Source: Marinomonas polaris DSM 16579
Lineage (GTDB): Bacteria; Pseudomonadota; Gammaproteobacteria; Pseudomonadales; Marinomonadaceae
Assembly (NCBI RefSeq): GCF_900129155.1
Contig: NZ_FQVF01000016.1
Location: forward strand, 1 to 64,000
DNA: 64,000 nt
Reading direction: 5' to 3'
Positions 1-8,119 of this stretch are shown piece by piece (positions within the stretch are counted from its first letter, which is position 1; each line of letters starts with the position of its first letter). Made by a program: the position numbers and the translations under genes. The notes under the pieces are model-generated. The model saw only the letters and a program-made list of their open reading frames with translations, had not been told where the DNA came from and searched no databases.

Positions 1-80
1 CCCGCCGCTTCCGCCTGACGAACAAGATTTCGCGCGCGATCTGGGCTAACGAAGCCTTTAAACGTAATGCCAAATTCCAT
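1..80 (-). CDS. LLM-class F420-dependent oxidoreductase, N-terminal fragment
   Basis: Reading leftward from the ATG at 80-78, the open frame gives MEFGITFKGFVSPDRARNLV and then RQAEAA before it leaves the window. This is the typical first beta strand and helix of luciferase-like (LLM) TIM-barrel oxidoreductases related to F420-dependent Mer. The start has a good ribosome binding site (AGGAAC, 5-6 bases upstream). It lies 120 bases downstream of npdG on the same strand, so it is probably the last or near-last gene of the cof transcript. From memory, a TIGRFAM family of F420-dependent LLM enzymes found in both proteobacteria and actinobacteria (CPS_4043 family, function unassigned) begins like this; I cannot verify that here. 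Given its neighbours I propose that it uses F420H2 to reduce a pyrimidine or related ring. Only 26 residues are visible, so the family call is good but the substrate is inference. Confidence 0.75.
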   Translation of the reverse strand, partial: MEFGITFKGFVSPDRARNLVRQAEAA

Positions 81-153
81 AATGTGTTCCTCTTGTGATT
101 ATGCTTTTAATATTTTTAAAAATTTGAAACTGTGTTTAACAAAGTATTGGTAA

Positions 154-188
154 GCGCTTTAGAGCACTCTCTACGATGTGCTGAGCGC
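154..188. repeat. Imperfect intercistronic hairpin between npdG and the LLM gene
   Basis: Two short stems pair across this stretch: GCGCT (154-158) with AGCGC (184-188), and AGCAC (163-167) with GTGCT (178-182). No T-run follows in the leftward direction, so it is not a clear terminator. It may be an mRNA-processing or stabilising element between npdG and the oxidoreductase gene. Confidence 0.35.
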
Positions 189-200
189 AGTAGCCTTAAA

Positions 201-893
201 CTAGTGTCCATCTGGTGGGCAGATACGAACTCCCGCATGAGAAAACGGCACCTCTTTCGAAATATTCAAACGAATCAGAATCGGTGTTAGCGCTTCAACG
301 CAACGGGCGCTTTCTGCCAAGCCCGCGTTATAAGCTTTGGTACCCATTTTTTCGATTAACGCCATAACGCGTTTTTTAGCCTCAAGGTCATTGCCGCACA
401 CCAAGATGTCGCAGTTAATAGCACGAGATAAGTCATTCAAAGTCACCGCCGACACATTATGTAAGGCACCAATAACAGGGATTTCGTCGCCCAATAACAA
501 CTGAGCCGATTCTGTCACCGAGCCAGCTGCTGGCATCACCACGGCCTTTGGGTTACCCGGAGCCAGTGGCACAACGATGTCGACCAGAGTTTTACCTACC
601 AGTAATGGTGCTAATGCGGTCAAGGTGGCATCGTGACCACTATAGGGAACCGATAAAATCACCAGATCCTCTGCAGCTTTGGTCGCGTCTTCCATCGACA
701 AACCAGTAATATCTGCCTGACAGTCTTTTTCAGCTAACAAGGTCACCAATGCCTTAGCGGTTTCTTCTGCCTTGGCAGGATCACGAGAACCCAGTACCAC
801 GCTGACGCCAGCCAGCGCCAAACGCAGCGCAAGTCCTTTGCCCTGAGGGCCTGTTCCGCCAATAATGGCGACTTTATTTGTAGAGTCATTCAT
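201..893 (-). CDS. npdG: F420H2:NADP+ oxidoreductase (NpdG/Fno)
   Basis: This 230-residue protein transfers hydride between NADPH and coenzyme F420 in the cytoplasm and is the usual way bacteria make F420H2. The N-terminal Rossmann loop reads GGTGPQGKG (residues 12-20), the hallmark of the Fno/NpdG family, followed by [10 protein letters not shown], whose Arg after the second strand is typical of NADP preference. Length matches the family (about 210-230). It is the sixth gene of the leftward cof operon, 43 bases after cofE. Its presence beside the whole F420 pathway means the locus can both make and reduce the cofactor. No frameshift or missing motif is seen. Confidence 0.93.
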   Translation of the reverse strand: MNDSTNKVAIIGGTGPQGKGLALRLALAGVSVVLGSRDPAKAEETAKALVTLLAEKDCQADITGLSMEDATKAAEDLVILSVPYSGHDATLTALAPLLVGKTLVDIVVPLAPGNPKAVVMPAAGSVTESAQLLLGDEIPVIGALHNVSAVTLNDLSRAINCDILVCGNDLEAKKRVMALIEKMGTKAYNAGLAESARCVEALTPILIRLNISKEVPFSHAGVRICPPDGH

Positions 894-936
894 AGTTTAT
901 TCACCATTTTTTTCATTGATTCTGTCATCGGATTTT

Positions 937-1710
937 TCATCTAAAGAGATCCTCATTGTGGGCTCGAATAAGATCTCGACTTGAGCTGTCTGTTTTTGGC
1001 CAAGATAGGCCACGAAAAACAATCACTGGCGACTTGGCGCTTTTTTCCATCAGTAACCCAGATGCTGCTGCCAGTTCATCCGCAAAGGCTGGCGCAGTCA
1101 CACTCAAAGGTCGTCCAAAGGCATCCAGCTCACCCAACATGTGCATTACGCCCGGCACATTCGCCAAGCCAATCGCCACGTTGGTTTGCCCCAATCGCCA
1201 AGGTCGACCAAAGGTATCGCTGATCACCACGCCCAAATCACAGCCAAAATGGGCTTCTAATTTGTGGCACAGTAATCGCGCACTTTTATCTGGGTCCTCG
1301 GGGAGTAAAATCAGTTGACCGGGATGGTCAGCATTGGATTCATCCACCGCCGCATTGGCGCAGATGTAGCCATTTTTATGTTCTGCGATCAGCACGCCTT
1401 CTTCTTGATCAGGTCGTTTCATCGCTCGAACAATGCGCGTCGATTGCGAAAGAATAACTTCGACTTTACGCGGGTCTTTATTAACGGTTTTCGCCAACTC
1501 GATGGCTTCTTCACTGGGCGTAATGTCTTCCAAATACGCACAAGCACCCTCGCTTTTTGATACCACTTTGTGAGCAATGACCAAGATGTCGCCAGCTACC
1601 AAGGTTTGATTTTGCGTAGTTAAGGTATCAATAATTTTTTGCGCTAAATCATCACCCGCCTGAAAATCCGGCAAGCCCATCAAGCGGAACATACTCATAG
1701 AATCAGGCAT
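937..1710 (-). CDS. cofE: Coenzyme F420-0:L-glutamate ligase CofE
   Basis: CofE adds gamma-linked glutamates to F420-0 using GTP. The 257-residue protein has the single CofE domain: an N-terminal GDILVIAHKVVSKSEGA stretch (about residues 39-55) and the conserved VVISDTFGRPWRLGQTNVAIG segment near residue 160. It lacks the C-terminal FMN/nitroreductase-like domain that actinobacterial FbiB carries, so this organism cannot reduce dehydro-F420-0 with this protein. The ATG at 1710 overlaps the cofC stop by 8 bases and has an AAGGAG site 7 bases upstream inside cofC, which supports this start and translational coupling. Confidence 0.93.
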   Translation of the reverse strand: MPDSMSMFRLMGLPDFQAGDDLAQKIIDTLTTQNQTLVAGDILVIAHKVVSKSEGACAYLEDITPSEEAIELAKTVNKDPRKVEVILSQSTRIVRAMKRPDQEEGVLIAEHKNGYICANAAVDESNADHPGQLILLPEDPDKSARLLCHKLEAHFGCDLGVVISDTFGRPWRLGQTNVAIGLANVPGVMHMLGELDAFGRPLSVTAPAFADELAAASGLLMEKSAKSPVIVFRGLSWPKTDSSSRDLIRAHNEDLFR

Positions 1711-2419
1711 AGTGGCGCTCCTTAATGAGCGATTTTTTTATGAATGGCGACACACTGTCGCGCCATGCTTTGAAGCGTTCAGGTTGACGAATCACAGCGA
1801 CTTTAAGGTCTTCACTCTGATCGATATCCAACGCGAGATTGGCAAGATGCAAACTGCGACAAACCAGTCGATTATTCGCAGCGTTGGTTTTATGGGCAGA
1901 CGCCGAATCACAACCATATTCAAAATGAATCGCATCCGGAGGCGATGTTAATAGCGCATTGGTGCCGCCGTCTTTGGCAACGGCAATCACCACTTGCGCG
2001 TTATGAATCGCTGTCATCAGCGTAGTGATTTCTTTAGGGTCCAAAACCGCAATGTCACTAGGAACAATAAGTTGGCTGTCGTAGCCGGACTTTTTTACCC
2101 AATCGCAGGCAAAATCCAACGCGCCGTTTAAACCCTTTTCCCCATCGTCAAACAAGGTGTTAGCTTCATAAGATTGAGCAAGGGAAAGTACTTCAAGAGA
2201 TTCACTCACCACCAGCACGTCTAACATGGGGAAATGTCGCTGAAAAAACGCCAAGGTGTTTTCAAACAATGTCAGGGACAAACTTTCACGGGCCGCATCT
2301 GACAAACTGCCAACCAATCTTTGTTTGGAACGCTTGGGCGATTTCATCGGAATCACTACGCAAAGCTTATCGATTAAGTGATAAATGCTTGGAGAATACG
2401 TTGCAGAATGATGTGTCAT
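1703..2419 (-). CDS. cofC: 2-phospho-L-lactate (or 3-phosphoglycerate) guanylyltransferase CofC
   Basis: CofC activates a phospho-acid with GTP to give the guanylylated side chain used by CofD. The nucleotidyltransferase signature VVIPMKSPKRSKQRL lies near residues 22-36, after a slightly long N-terminus. The protein is 238 residues, a normal length for the family. It overlaps cofD by one base (TAATG) and cofE by 8. The true substrate cannot be read from the sequence: archaeal CofC uses 2-phospho-L-lactate, some proteobacterial homologues use 3-phospho-D-glycerate, and mycobacterial FbiD uses phosphoenolpyruvate. PEP is unlikely here because no FbiB-type reductase domain is present. Confidence 0.9.
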   Translation of the reverse strand: MTHHSATYSPSIYHLIDKLCVVIPMKSPKRSKQRLVGSLSDAARESLSLTLFENTLAFFQRHFPMLDVLVVSESLEVLSLAQSYEANTLFDDGEKGLNGALDFACDWVKKSGYDSQLIVPSDIAVLDPKEITTLMTAIHNAQVVIAVAKDGGTNALLTSPPDAIHFEYGCDSASAHKTNAANNRLVCRSLHLANLALDIDQSEDLKVAVIRQPERFKAWRDSVSPFIKKSLIKERHYA

Positions 2420-3378
2420 TAGGCCGCCCTCTGCTTTTTATAAGACATGGCGAACTCGACCACTTGCGTGAGTAACGCCGTTTTCTCCTCAGGTGTTTTC
2501 ATTAGAGTTGGCGTTACCAGTACATCCAGACCTTGCGCTTGCAACCATGCGGCGTCTTGCTGATCTACATCGTCAATTACCATGCCGTGCAAAAATGATC
2601 GATAACAGTCATAGATGCCTTTTGAATCGATGCTTTTCCCTGCACTTTCGAGCATTTTATCCGCAGGGCCTTTTACCGTTTTTCCGCCAATTAAAGGTGA
2701 AACAGCAATGACATAGGCGCCGCTTTTTTCCACTGCTTGCTGAATTTCCGGCACAGCGAGAATCGCGCCAATGCTAACAATCGGATTGCTCGGCGCGATG
2801 ATAATTAAGTCACTGTTAGCAATCTGGTCCAAGGCTTCATGAGTCGGCTTGGCGTTTGCGATACCTTGATACTCGATATCCAGCACGTCGGACTGACAAT
2901 GCTCGCGCACAAAGAATTCTTGGAAAGACAACCAACCTTGTGGCGTCTTCACTCGGGTTTGCACTACATCGTTGGTCGGCAACAAAATAGGCACGCTGAC
3001 GCCGTGACGTTTCGCCAAGCGTTCGGTAATCTCACTGGCGCTGACGCCTTGGTGTTTTAAATTCGTTCGATAAATATGCGTGGCTAAGTCCAAATCGCCC
3101 AAGGTCATCCAAGTGTCTTGCCCTAAGGCTTTCAGCTCATTCAGTACTTGATGAGTTTCGTTCTTGCGTCCCCAACCTTGCTGACGGTCAATTTGATCGC
3201 CTAAGGAATAAATCAGCGTATCGATATCTGGCGAGACCCAAAGACCGTGAAATTCATCATCGTCAGCAATGTTTCCAATGATCTTGGTCGAGCTGGCGTA
3301 TTGGCTTTTTGCCAAGCCTTCTGCGGCTTTGGCACCACCAACACCACCCGCTAGCAATGTGATATTTAAACCTGTCAT
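2419..3378 (-). CDS. cofD: 2-phospho-L-lactate transferase CofD
   Basis: CofD transfers the activated phospho-acid from its guanylylated form onto Fo, giving F420-0. The protein is 319 residues and starts with the family motif LLAGGVGGAK (about residues 8-17). IAPSNPIVSIGAIL and VSPLIGGKTVKGPADKML further on are the conserved substrate-binding loops. Its start shares one base with the cofH stop and is preceded by AAGGAG at good spacing, so it is translationally coupled. Standard length, no disruption. Confidence 0.94.
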   Translation of the reverse strand: MTGLNITLLAGGVGGAKAAEGLAKSQYASSTKIIGNIADDDEFHGLWVSPDIDTLIYSLGDQIDRQQGWGRKNETHQVLNELKALGQDTWMTLGDLDLATHIYRTNLKHQGVSASEITERLAKRHGVSVPILLPTNDVVQTRVKTPQGWLSFQEFFVREHCQSDVLDIEYQGIANAKPTHEALDQIANSDLIIIAPSNPIVSIGAILAVPEIQQAVEKSGAYVIAVSPLIGGKTVKGPADKMLESAGKSIDSKGIYDCYRSFLHGMVIDDVDQQDAAWLQAQGLDVLVTPTLMKTPEEKTALLTQVVEFAMSYKKQRAA

Positions 3379-4583
3379 TACGCCACTCCTTGAATCGCAA
3401 TGCGGTTCGTTAATGCTGAGCTGGCGCCATTTCCTTCAACTAAATAGTCCTTTACCACTTCATATTTGGTACTGCGCTGTACCGCATGCAAACCCGCCGC
3501 TTGGATATTGGCGACCATGTCTTCTGGAAACACTTCTTGCCCATGAGTGGCTCCTGCTGCGCGGGAAATACTTTCATTCATCAAGGTGCCGCCCAAATCA
3601 TTGGCTCCTGAACGCAGCATCCTAGCGGCTACATCGGGGCCCATTTTTACCCATGACGCTTGAATATTATCGATATGACCTTGCAGCATCAGGCGAGCAA
3701 TGGCGTGCATTTTAAAATGCTCGTCTTGCGTTGGGCCAGGGCGAACCTTATCTGGGTTGTCGTTGTATAAACGGGTTTCGTAATGGATAAAACCCAGCGG
3801 AACGAACTCGGTGAATCCGCCGGTTTCTTTTTGAATATCGCGCAATAATTTGAGGTGATTTGCCCAATGAATTGGCTGATCAACATGACCGTACATGATG
3901 GTAGAAGTCGTCGGCACACCAACAGAGTGAGCAGCTTTAATAATTCGCACCCATTCTTCTGTGGTGAGTTTATTTTTGGTCAGTTGTTTACGTACTTCGG
4001 TGTCTAAAATCTCTGCCGCTGTGCCCGGCATAGACCCCAAACCAAGATTTTTTAACTCGGTCAAAAAGGCTTCTGGCTCAAGGCGACCTTTTTTGCAGCC
4101 ATACCAAATTTCAAATGGAGAAAAGGCGTGAATATGAATTTCTGGTACACGCTTTTTCACGGCGATAATGAGGTTTCGGTAATAATCTGCGCCTATGTCT
4201 GGATGCAATCCACCTTGAATACAGACTTCTGTCGCACCGCGATTCCAAGCTTCTTCGGCTCGATCTGCGACTTGTTCAACAGTTAAAAACTCCGCTTCTT
4301 TATCGCCTTTCTCTTTGGCGAAATTGCAAAATCGACAGCCCATGTAACACACATTGGTGAAATTGATATTGCGCGTAATAACAAAGGTGCCGACATTACC
4401 AACTCGCTTTTCACGCACTTTGTCAGCGGTGTCTAACACGGCTTGAGCTTCTGCACCCTGTGTAGCAAATAGCACACAGGCATCTTCGACATTCAGCTCT
4501 TCGCCCAATAAAGACTTATCCAAAATTGTTCGAACGGATTCACTTACTTGGGCATTGTTTGACGTTAAAGGAAATAGATTCAT
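3378..4583 (-). CDS. cofH: Fo synthase subunit 2, CofH (radical SAM)
   Basis: CofH joins tyrosine to 5-amino-6-ribitylaminouracil, the first half of Fo (deazaflavin) synthesis. The radical-SAM cluster motif is Cys79-x3-Cys83-x2-Cys86 in NVCYMGCRFC. Later, VCIQGGLHPDI, MYGHVDQPIHWANHL and LGGTLMNESISRAAGA are CofH-type motifs shared with MqnE/MqnC relatives. Length is 401 residues. In actinobacteria CofG and CofH are fused as FbiC; here they are separate, as in archaea and cyanobacteria. The ATG overlaps the cofG stop by 4 bases and has GGAGGAG upstream. Menaquinone enzymes MqnC/E are the main alternative family, but the cof neighbours exclude them. Confidence 0.94.
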   Translation of the reverse strand: MNLFPLTSNNAQVSESVRTILDKSLLGEELNVEDACVLFATQGAEAQAVLDTADKVREKRVGNVGTFVITRNINFTNVCYMGCRFCNFAKEKGDKEAEFLTVEQVADRAEEAWNRGATEVCIQGGLHPDIGADYYRNLIIAVKKRVPEIHIHAFSPFEIWYGCKKGRLEPEAFLTELKNLGLGSMPGTAAEILDTEVRKQLTKNKLTTEEWVRIIKAAHSVGVPTTSTIMYGHVDQPIHWANHLKLLRDIQKETGGFTEFVPLGFIHYETRLYNDNPDKVRPGPTQDEHFKMHAIARLMLQGHIDNIQASWVKMGPDVAARMLRSGANDLGGTLMNESISRAAGATHGQEVFPEDMVANIQAAGLHAVQRSTKYEVVKDYLVEGNGASSALTNRIAIQGVA

Positions 4584-5710
4584 GCGATAACTCCTCCACT
4601 CACTTGAGCAGCACGGCTAACCAGCGACGCGACTCGTTGCGTTAAATTAGGTGTTAGATATTTATTGTCCTGATGCTGAAAGCGGTCATAAATGGTCAGA
4701 CGTTCTGCCAGCGAATAACCCAATCCTTCACAAGCTTGTGCCACGCTACTGATCTGCGGCCACGCTCGTTCTGGGTTAATGAAGTCTTTGGTCAAAGGTG
4801 AAATACCGCCCCAATCGTTGATGCCCGCATTGATGTAACTGCCATATTCGACTTCCAAATTTGGTGGCGCTTGTATGCTGATGTCATCAGGCAAGATCAA
4901 ACGGGCAACGGCGATGGTGCGCTTCATGTCGTCTAAATTGGGTTCTTGGTATTCGGCCATCGCAGTGCCTGCTTTGGCGCGAAAGTTCTGAATGATGACT
5001 TCTTGAATATGCCCATAGGCCAGATGGCGATCACGAATGGCGATGAGGCTGTTTACTCGGTCTGTCCAGCTTTCACCAATGCCAATCAGAATGCCCGTGG
5101 TGAAGGCGATATCAAGGCGACCAGCTTGCTCTATGGTGTCGAGTCGACGTTTTGGGGTTTTATCTGGGCAAGCATGATGTGCATGGCCTTTCTTGAGTAA
5201 ATCGTTGGACACGTTTTCAAGCATCATCCCCATGCTGGCGGCGACGGGCTTTAGGCGTTTCAGTTCGTCGTACGACAAGGCACCCGCATTCACGTGAGGT
5301 AATAAGCTGGTCCGAGTTAACACGCTTTCGCATTGGTCATGCAGATAATCTAAGGTGCTGTCGTAACCTAAATGGGCCAACATATCGCGAGCTTTCTGAT
5401 GACGCTCTTCTGGACGCTCACCCAAACTGAACAGGGCTTCTTTGCAATCTAATGCCGCGCCTTCTCGTGCAGTTTTTAACACTTGCTCCGGCGTCATATA
5501 GTTAGCGTGAGGCGAATCTGGCGATTGCACAAAAGTGCAATAACCGCAGGTATCACGACACATATTAGTCAAAGGTATAAAGACTTTTTTTGAATAAGTA
5601 AGCTGTTTGCCCCAAGCGTTGTCACGCGCTTTAGCGGCTTCTTGGCAGAGTGCGTACAAGTCTGGCCCAGTAGCAAACTCATAAGATATGGCTTCAGAAT
5701 CAGAGATCAT
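4580..5710 (-). CDS. cofG: Fo synthase subunit 1, CofG (radical SAM)
   Basis: CofG closes the deazaflavin ring of Fo from the CofH product. With the ATG at 5710 the protein is 376 residues, and the radical-SAM motif is Cys51-x3-Cys55-x2-Cys58 in NMCRDTCGYCTF. Other family motifs are FSLGERPE, YGHIQEVIIQNFRAK and NDWGGISPLT. I chose 5710 rather than the in-frame GTG at 5716 because GGAG lies five bases upstream of the ATG and the GTG would fall inside that site. It is the first gene of the operon cofG-cofH-cofD-cofC-cofE-npdG, all overlapping or nearly so. A RutR-like palindrome and a plausible promoter lie just upstream. Confidence 0.94.
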   Translation of the reverse strand: MISDSEAISYEFATGPDLYALCQEAAKARDNAWGKQLTYSKKVFIPLTNMCRDTCGYCTFVQSPDSPHANYMTPEQVLKTAREGAALDCKEALFSLGERPEERHQKARDMLAHLGYDSTLDYLHDQCESVLTRTSLLPHVNAGALSYDELKRLKPVAASMGMMLENVSNDLLKKGHAHHACPDKTPKRRLDTIEQAGRLDIAFTTGILIGIGESWTDRVNSLIAIRDRHLAYGHIQEVIIQNFRAKAGTAMAEYQEPNLDDMKRTIAVARLILPDDISIQAPPNLEVEYGSYINAGINDWGGISPLTKDFINPERAWPQISSVAQACEGLGYSLAERLTIYDRFQHQDNKYLTPNLTQRVASLVSRAAQVSGGVIA

Positions 5711-5755
5711 ATTCACTCCACGCTTTAGTGATTAAATGAGGTTGAATTAACTTTT

Positions 5756-5771
5756 TTTACCATTTGGTATA
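5756..5771. promoter_or_regulatory. RutR-like operator O1 in front of cofG
   Basis: The palindrome TTTACC-ATTT-GGTATA is centred about 53 bases upstream of the cofG start. It has the same 6-4-6 layout as the E. coli RutR site (TTGACC-N4-GGTCAA) and matches a copy in front of the hydrolase operon. It sits where +1 of the proposed cof promoter would fall, which suits repression. Binding by the adjacent RutR-like regulator is inferred. Confidence 0.65.
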
Positions 5772-5775
5772 AAAA

Positions 5776-5804
5776 TTAATAGCAATCATTTTGCGTAGAG
5801 TAAA
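5776..5804 (-). promoter_or_regulatory. Putative sigma-70 promoter of the cof operon
   Basis: On the minus strand TTTACT (5804-5799) and TATTAA (5781-5776) are separated by 17 bases, a fair sigma-70 promoter. Operator O1 begins four bases downstream, so a bound repressor would cover the transcription start. The call depends on consensus matching only. Confidence 0.45.
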
Positions 5805-5872
5805 TTGTTTTTATTAGTGCAAAACACGCACTAATAAAGGGCTAGCGGCCTAAAGTTTAGTTAAGTAATAAG

Positions 5873-5888
5873 TTAACCAAAAGGTTAA
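5873..5888. promoter_or_regulatory. RutR-like operator O2, perfect palindromic arms
   Basis: TTAACC-AAAA-GGTTAA is a second palindrome of the same 6-4-6 design, about 100 bases downstream of tetR and 160 bases upstream of cofG. It differs from O1 and O3 at the third base of each half-site. It could be an auxiliary operator for the cof promoter. Confidence 0.5.
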
Positions 5889-5982
5889 GATGATGAAAAG
5901 TGGCGTTTTTTTACACAATTCAATTGATCATAAAAAACACCATTTATTGAAATGATCGAAGAAAAAATCTATGAAATTATTT

Positions 5983-6630
5983 TTAATTATTTTTTTTGGC
6001 ACCAAGAGCGCGCACAACGAAATCTGTCACTGCTAATTCCGCTCGTTCAAAATCCTCTTCATCCAGACGATGCTTGCCTAATAGCACTTCCATTTGTACC
6101 GAAAAATCTGCGTAGGTTTGTGTCGCTGCCCAAATAGTAAAGAACAAATGCTCTGGGTCTATATCGTCAACTAATCCTTTATTTATCCATGACTTAACTA
6201 ATATAACATCACGATCAAATTGAGGTTTTAAATGACTAATTAGGTACTCTTTTAAGACTGGCGCACCGCTGATAATCTCATGAGCAAAAACCTTAGAACC
6301 ATTCGGATACAGTCGTGAAAGCTGCATTTTTTCATGCACATAACGACGAATAATCGCTTCGGGTGTGTCGCCCTGAGTTTCTAGGAAAGACAGCTTCTCT
6401 ATCCATATATCGAGCATCTCTTTTAACACTCGTTTGTAGAGTAACTCTTTGTTTGGAAAGTAATAAATAAGATTTTGCTTGGAAATAGTTGCGGTTACCG
6501 CAATCGCTTCCATCGACGAACCACTGTAGCCTTTTTCTGCAAATACCACTTCAGCAGAACGCAATATACGTGACTCTAATTCTTCTCTATTAATTGATTG
6601 TTTTGTGCGTTTCGCTTTCTTCTCAACCAA
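5983..6630 (-). CDS. TetR-family regulator closely similar to RutR (uracil/thymine sensor)
   Basis: The 215-residue protein has an N-terminal TetR helix-turn-helix (about residues 16-63, with MEAIAVTATISKQNLIYYFPNKELLY). Its C-terminal half follows RutR as I remember it: VLKEMLDIW, a QLSRLYPNGSKVFAHEIISGAP block against VSRDYPQASRLFCMEMLAGAP, and FFTIWAATQTYADF against FMIWASTQHYADF. RutR binds uracil and thymine and controls pyrimidine catabolism, so a pyrimidine ligand is likely. The only usable start is a TTG at 6630, with an in-frame stop upstream and no ATG, which suggests weak translation. It is divergent from the hydrolase operon and upstream of the cof operon, and palindromes resembling the RutR site flank both. 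Confidence 0.85.
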   Translation of the reverse strand: MVEKKAKRTKQSINREELESRILRSAEVVFAEKGYSGSSMEAIAVTATISKQNLIYYFPNKELLYKRVLKEMLDIWIEKLSFLETQGDTPEAIIRRYVHEKMQLSRLYPNGSKVFAHEIISGAPVLKEYLISHLKPQFDRDVILVKSWINKGLVDDIDPEHLFFTIWAATQTYADFSVQMEVLLGKHRLDEEDFERAELAVTDFVVRALGAKKNN

Positions 6631-6832
6631 AATCCAATCTGCCTTAAATAAAAAATGTATTCTTTTTCAATCTCATAAGACGCTGTTTTTATTAAACATT
6701 ATCTTTTTCACAGCTTTTAAAATAGCACAGTCAGATGACTCTAACGAGTCTTTCTCTGCAAACTTGATTAAAACTTGGCCTGCTTATTGCTGACCTGAAA
6801 GACAAGTTTTTGATGTTTTTTTATTAATATTT

Positions 6833-6848
6833 TTTACCTTTTGGTAAA
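6833..6848. promoter_or_regulatory. RutR-like operator O3 in front of the carbamoylase operon
   Basis: TTTACC-TTTT-GGTAAA is a palindrome with perfect arms, ending 29 bases before the start of the M20 hydrolase gene. Its left half-site is identical to that of O1 and the spacing is the same. This is the direct sequence link between the F420 operon and the pyrimidine/hydantoin operon. Confidence 0.65.
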
Positions 6849-6877
6849 GGTATTAAAAGTAGGATTAGGAGCAAGCC

Positions 6878-8119
6878 ATGCAAGACCTTCGTATCAACGA
6901 GCAGCGCCTTTGGGACACCTTAATGGAAATGGGCGACATTGGCGGCACTGAAAAAGGCGGTTGTAACCGTCTTGCAGGAACAGACTTAGACAAACAAGCC
7001 CGCGACCTTTTTGTTTCTTGGTGTGAAGCCTGCGGCTGTACTGTTGAAGTCGATAAAATCGGCAATATCTTTGCCCGTCGCTCAGGCACAAACAATGATT
7101 TACCCGCCGTTGGAACAGGTAGCCACCTTGATACTCAACCTACTGGCGGCAAGTTCGATGGTGTCTTTGGCGTTCTTTCTGGTGTTGAAGTATTACGTAC
7201 GCTTCATGAAAACAACATTGAAACGCCCACGGCAATGGAGTTCTCCGTTTGGACCAACGAAGAAGGATCACGATTCCAACCTGCGATGCAGGGCTCAGGA
7301 ACCTATGTTGGCCGCTTCGATCTGGAAACCGAATTAAACAAAACCGACGTCAATGGTATTCGTCTCGGCGACGAACTTGAACGTATTGGTTACTTGGGCG
7401 AGATGGAATTGGGCAGCCGACACATGGGCGCATTTTTCGAAGCGCACATCGAACAAGGGCCGATTCTTGAAGACGAAGAAAAAGCCATCGGCATCGTCCG
7501 ACTAGGCCAAGGTATTCGCTGGTACAACATTGAGGTAGTGGGTCGCCCTTCTCATTCTGGCACCACGCCAATGCACCTTCGCAAAGATGCGATGTTAACG
7601 GCTGCTGCCATTGTTACCGAAATGAATGCCATCGCACTTCGCCATGAAAATGGCTTGGGCACGGTGGGTTTTATGCAAGTCTGGCCAAACTCTCGTAACA
7701 CGATTCCTGGCAATGTGAAATTCAGCGCCGATCTTCGTAATCCTAAACCTGATGTATTACTTACCATGCACGAAGAGCTATTGGCGTTTTGCAAAGAGAT
7801 CGCTCTCGACCATGGTGTAGACGTCAACGTCGATCCTTTTTGGTATTTCGCTCCGGTGGAATTTAATGCTTCCGACGACGTAAAAGCCGCCACTGAAAAA
7901 CTCGGTTATAGCCACATGGACATCTATGCTGGTGCTGGTCACGACGCCTGTTACATGGCGGATTTAGTACCAACTGGAATGATTTTTACGCCTTGTTTGA
8001 ACGGTATCAGTCACAACGAAGCGGAATACAGCTCACCAGAAGAATGTGCTGCCGGAGCCAATGTACTGCTACATGCAATGCTCGAAGCCAGCGAACGCAT
8101 TGCTAAAGAGCATCAATAA
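6878..8119 (+). CDS. M20-family N-carbamoyl amino acid hydrolase / beta-ureidopropionase
   Basis: This 413-residue cytoplasmic metalloamidase is of the HyuC/allantoate amidohydrolase/beta-ureidopropionase family. It should hydrolyse an N-carbamoyl-amino acid (N-carbamoyl-beta-alanine if the pathway is pyrimidine degradation) to the amino acid, CO2 and ammonia. Metal ligands are visible: GSHLDT (His83, Asp85), GKFDG (Asp94), WTNEEG (Glu128-Glu129), AHIEQGP and a C-terminal GAGHDACYMA. The start has AGGAG at good spacing. It is the first gene of a rightward operon with an NCS1 permease and a dihydropyrimidinase, downstream of operator O3. The exact substrate among carbamoyl compounds cannot be read from motifs. 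Confidence 0.88.
   Translation: MQDLRINEQRLWDTLMEMGDIGGTEKGGCNRLAGTDLDKQARDLFVSWCEACGCTVEVDKIGNIFARRSGTNNDLPAVGTGSHLDTQPTGGKFDGVFGVLSGVEVLRTLHENNIETPTAMEFSVWTNEEGSRFQPAMQGSGTYVGRFDLETELNKTDVNGIRLGDELERIGYLGEMELGSRHMGAFFEAHIEQGPILEDEEKAIGIVRLGQGIRWYNIEVVGRPSHSGTTPMHLRKDAMLTAAAIVTEMNAIALRHENGLGTVGFMQVWPNSRNTIPGNVKFSADLRNPKPDVLLTMHEELLAFCKEIALDHGVDVNVDPFWYFAPVEFNASDDVKAATEKLGYSHMDIYAGAGHDACYMADLVPTGMIFTPCLNGISHNEAEYSSPEECAAGANVLLHAMLEASERIAKEHQ

Noticed and set aside
100..160. A possible fourth RutR-like site before the LLM gene (TTTAAC ... GGTAAG)
   Set aside because: The half-sites are eight bases apart instead of four and one half does not match, so it does not fit the pattern of the other three.
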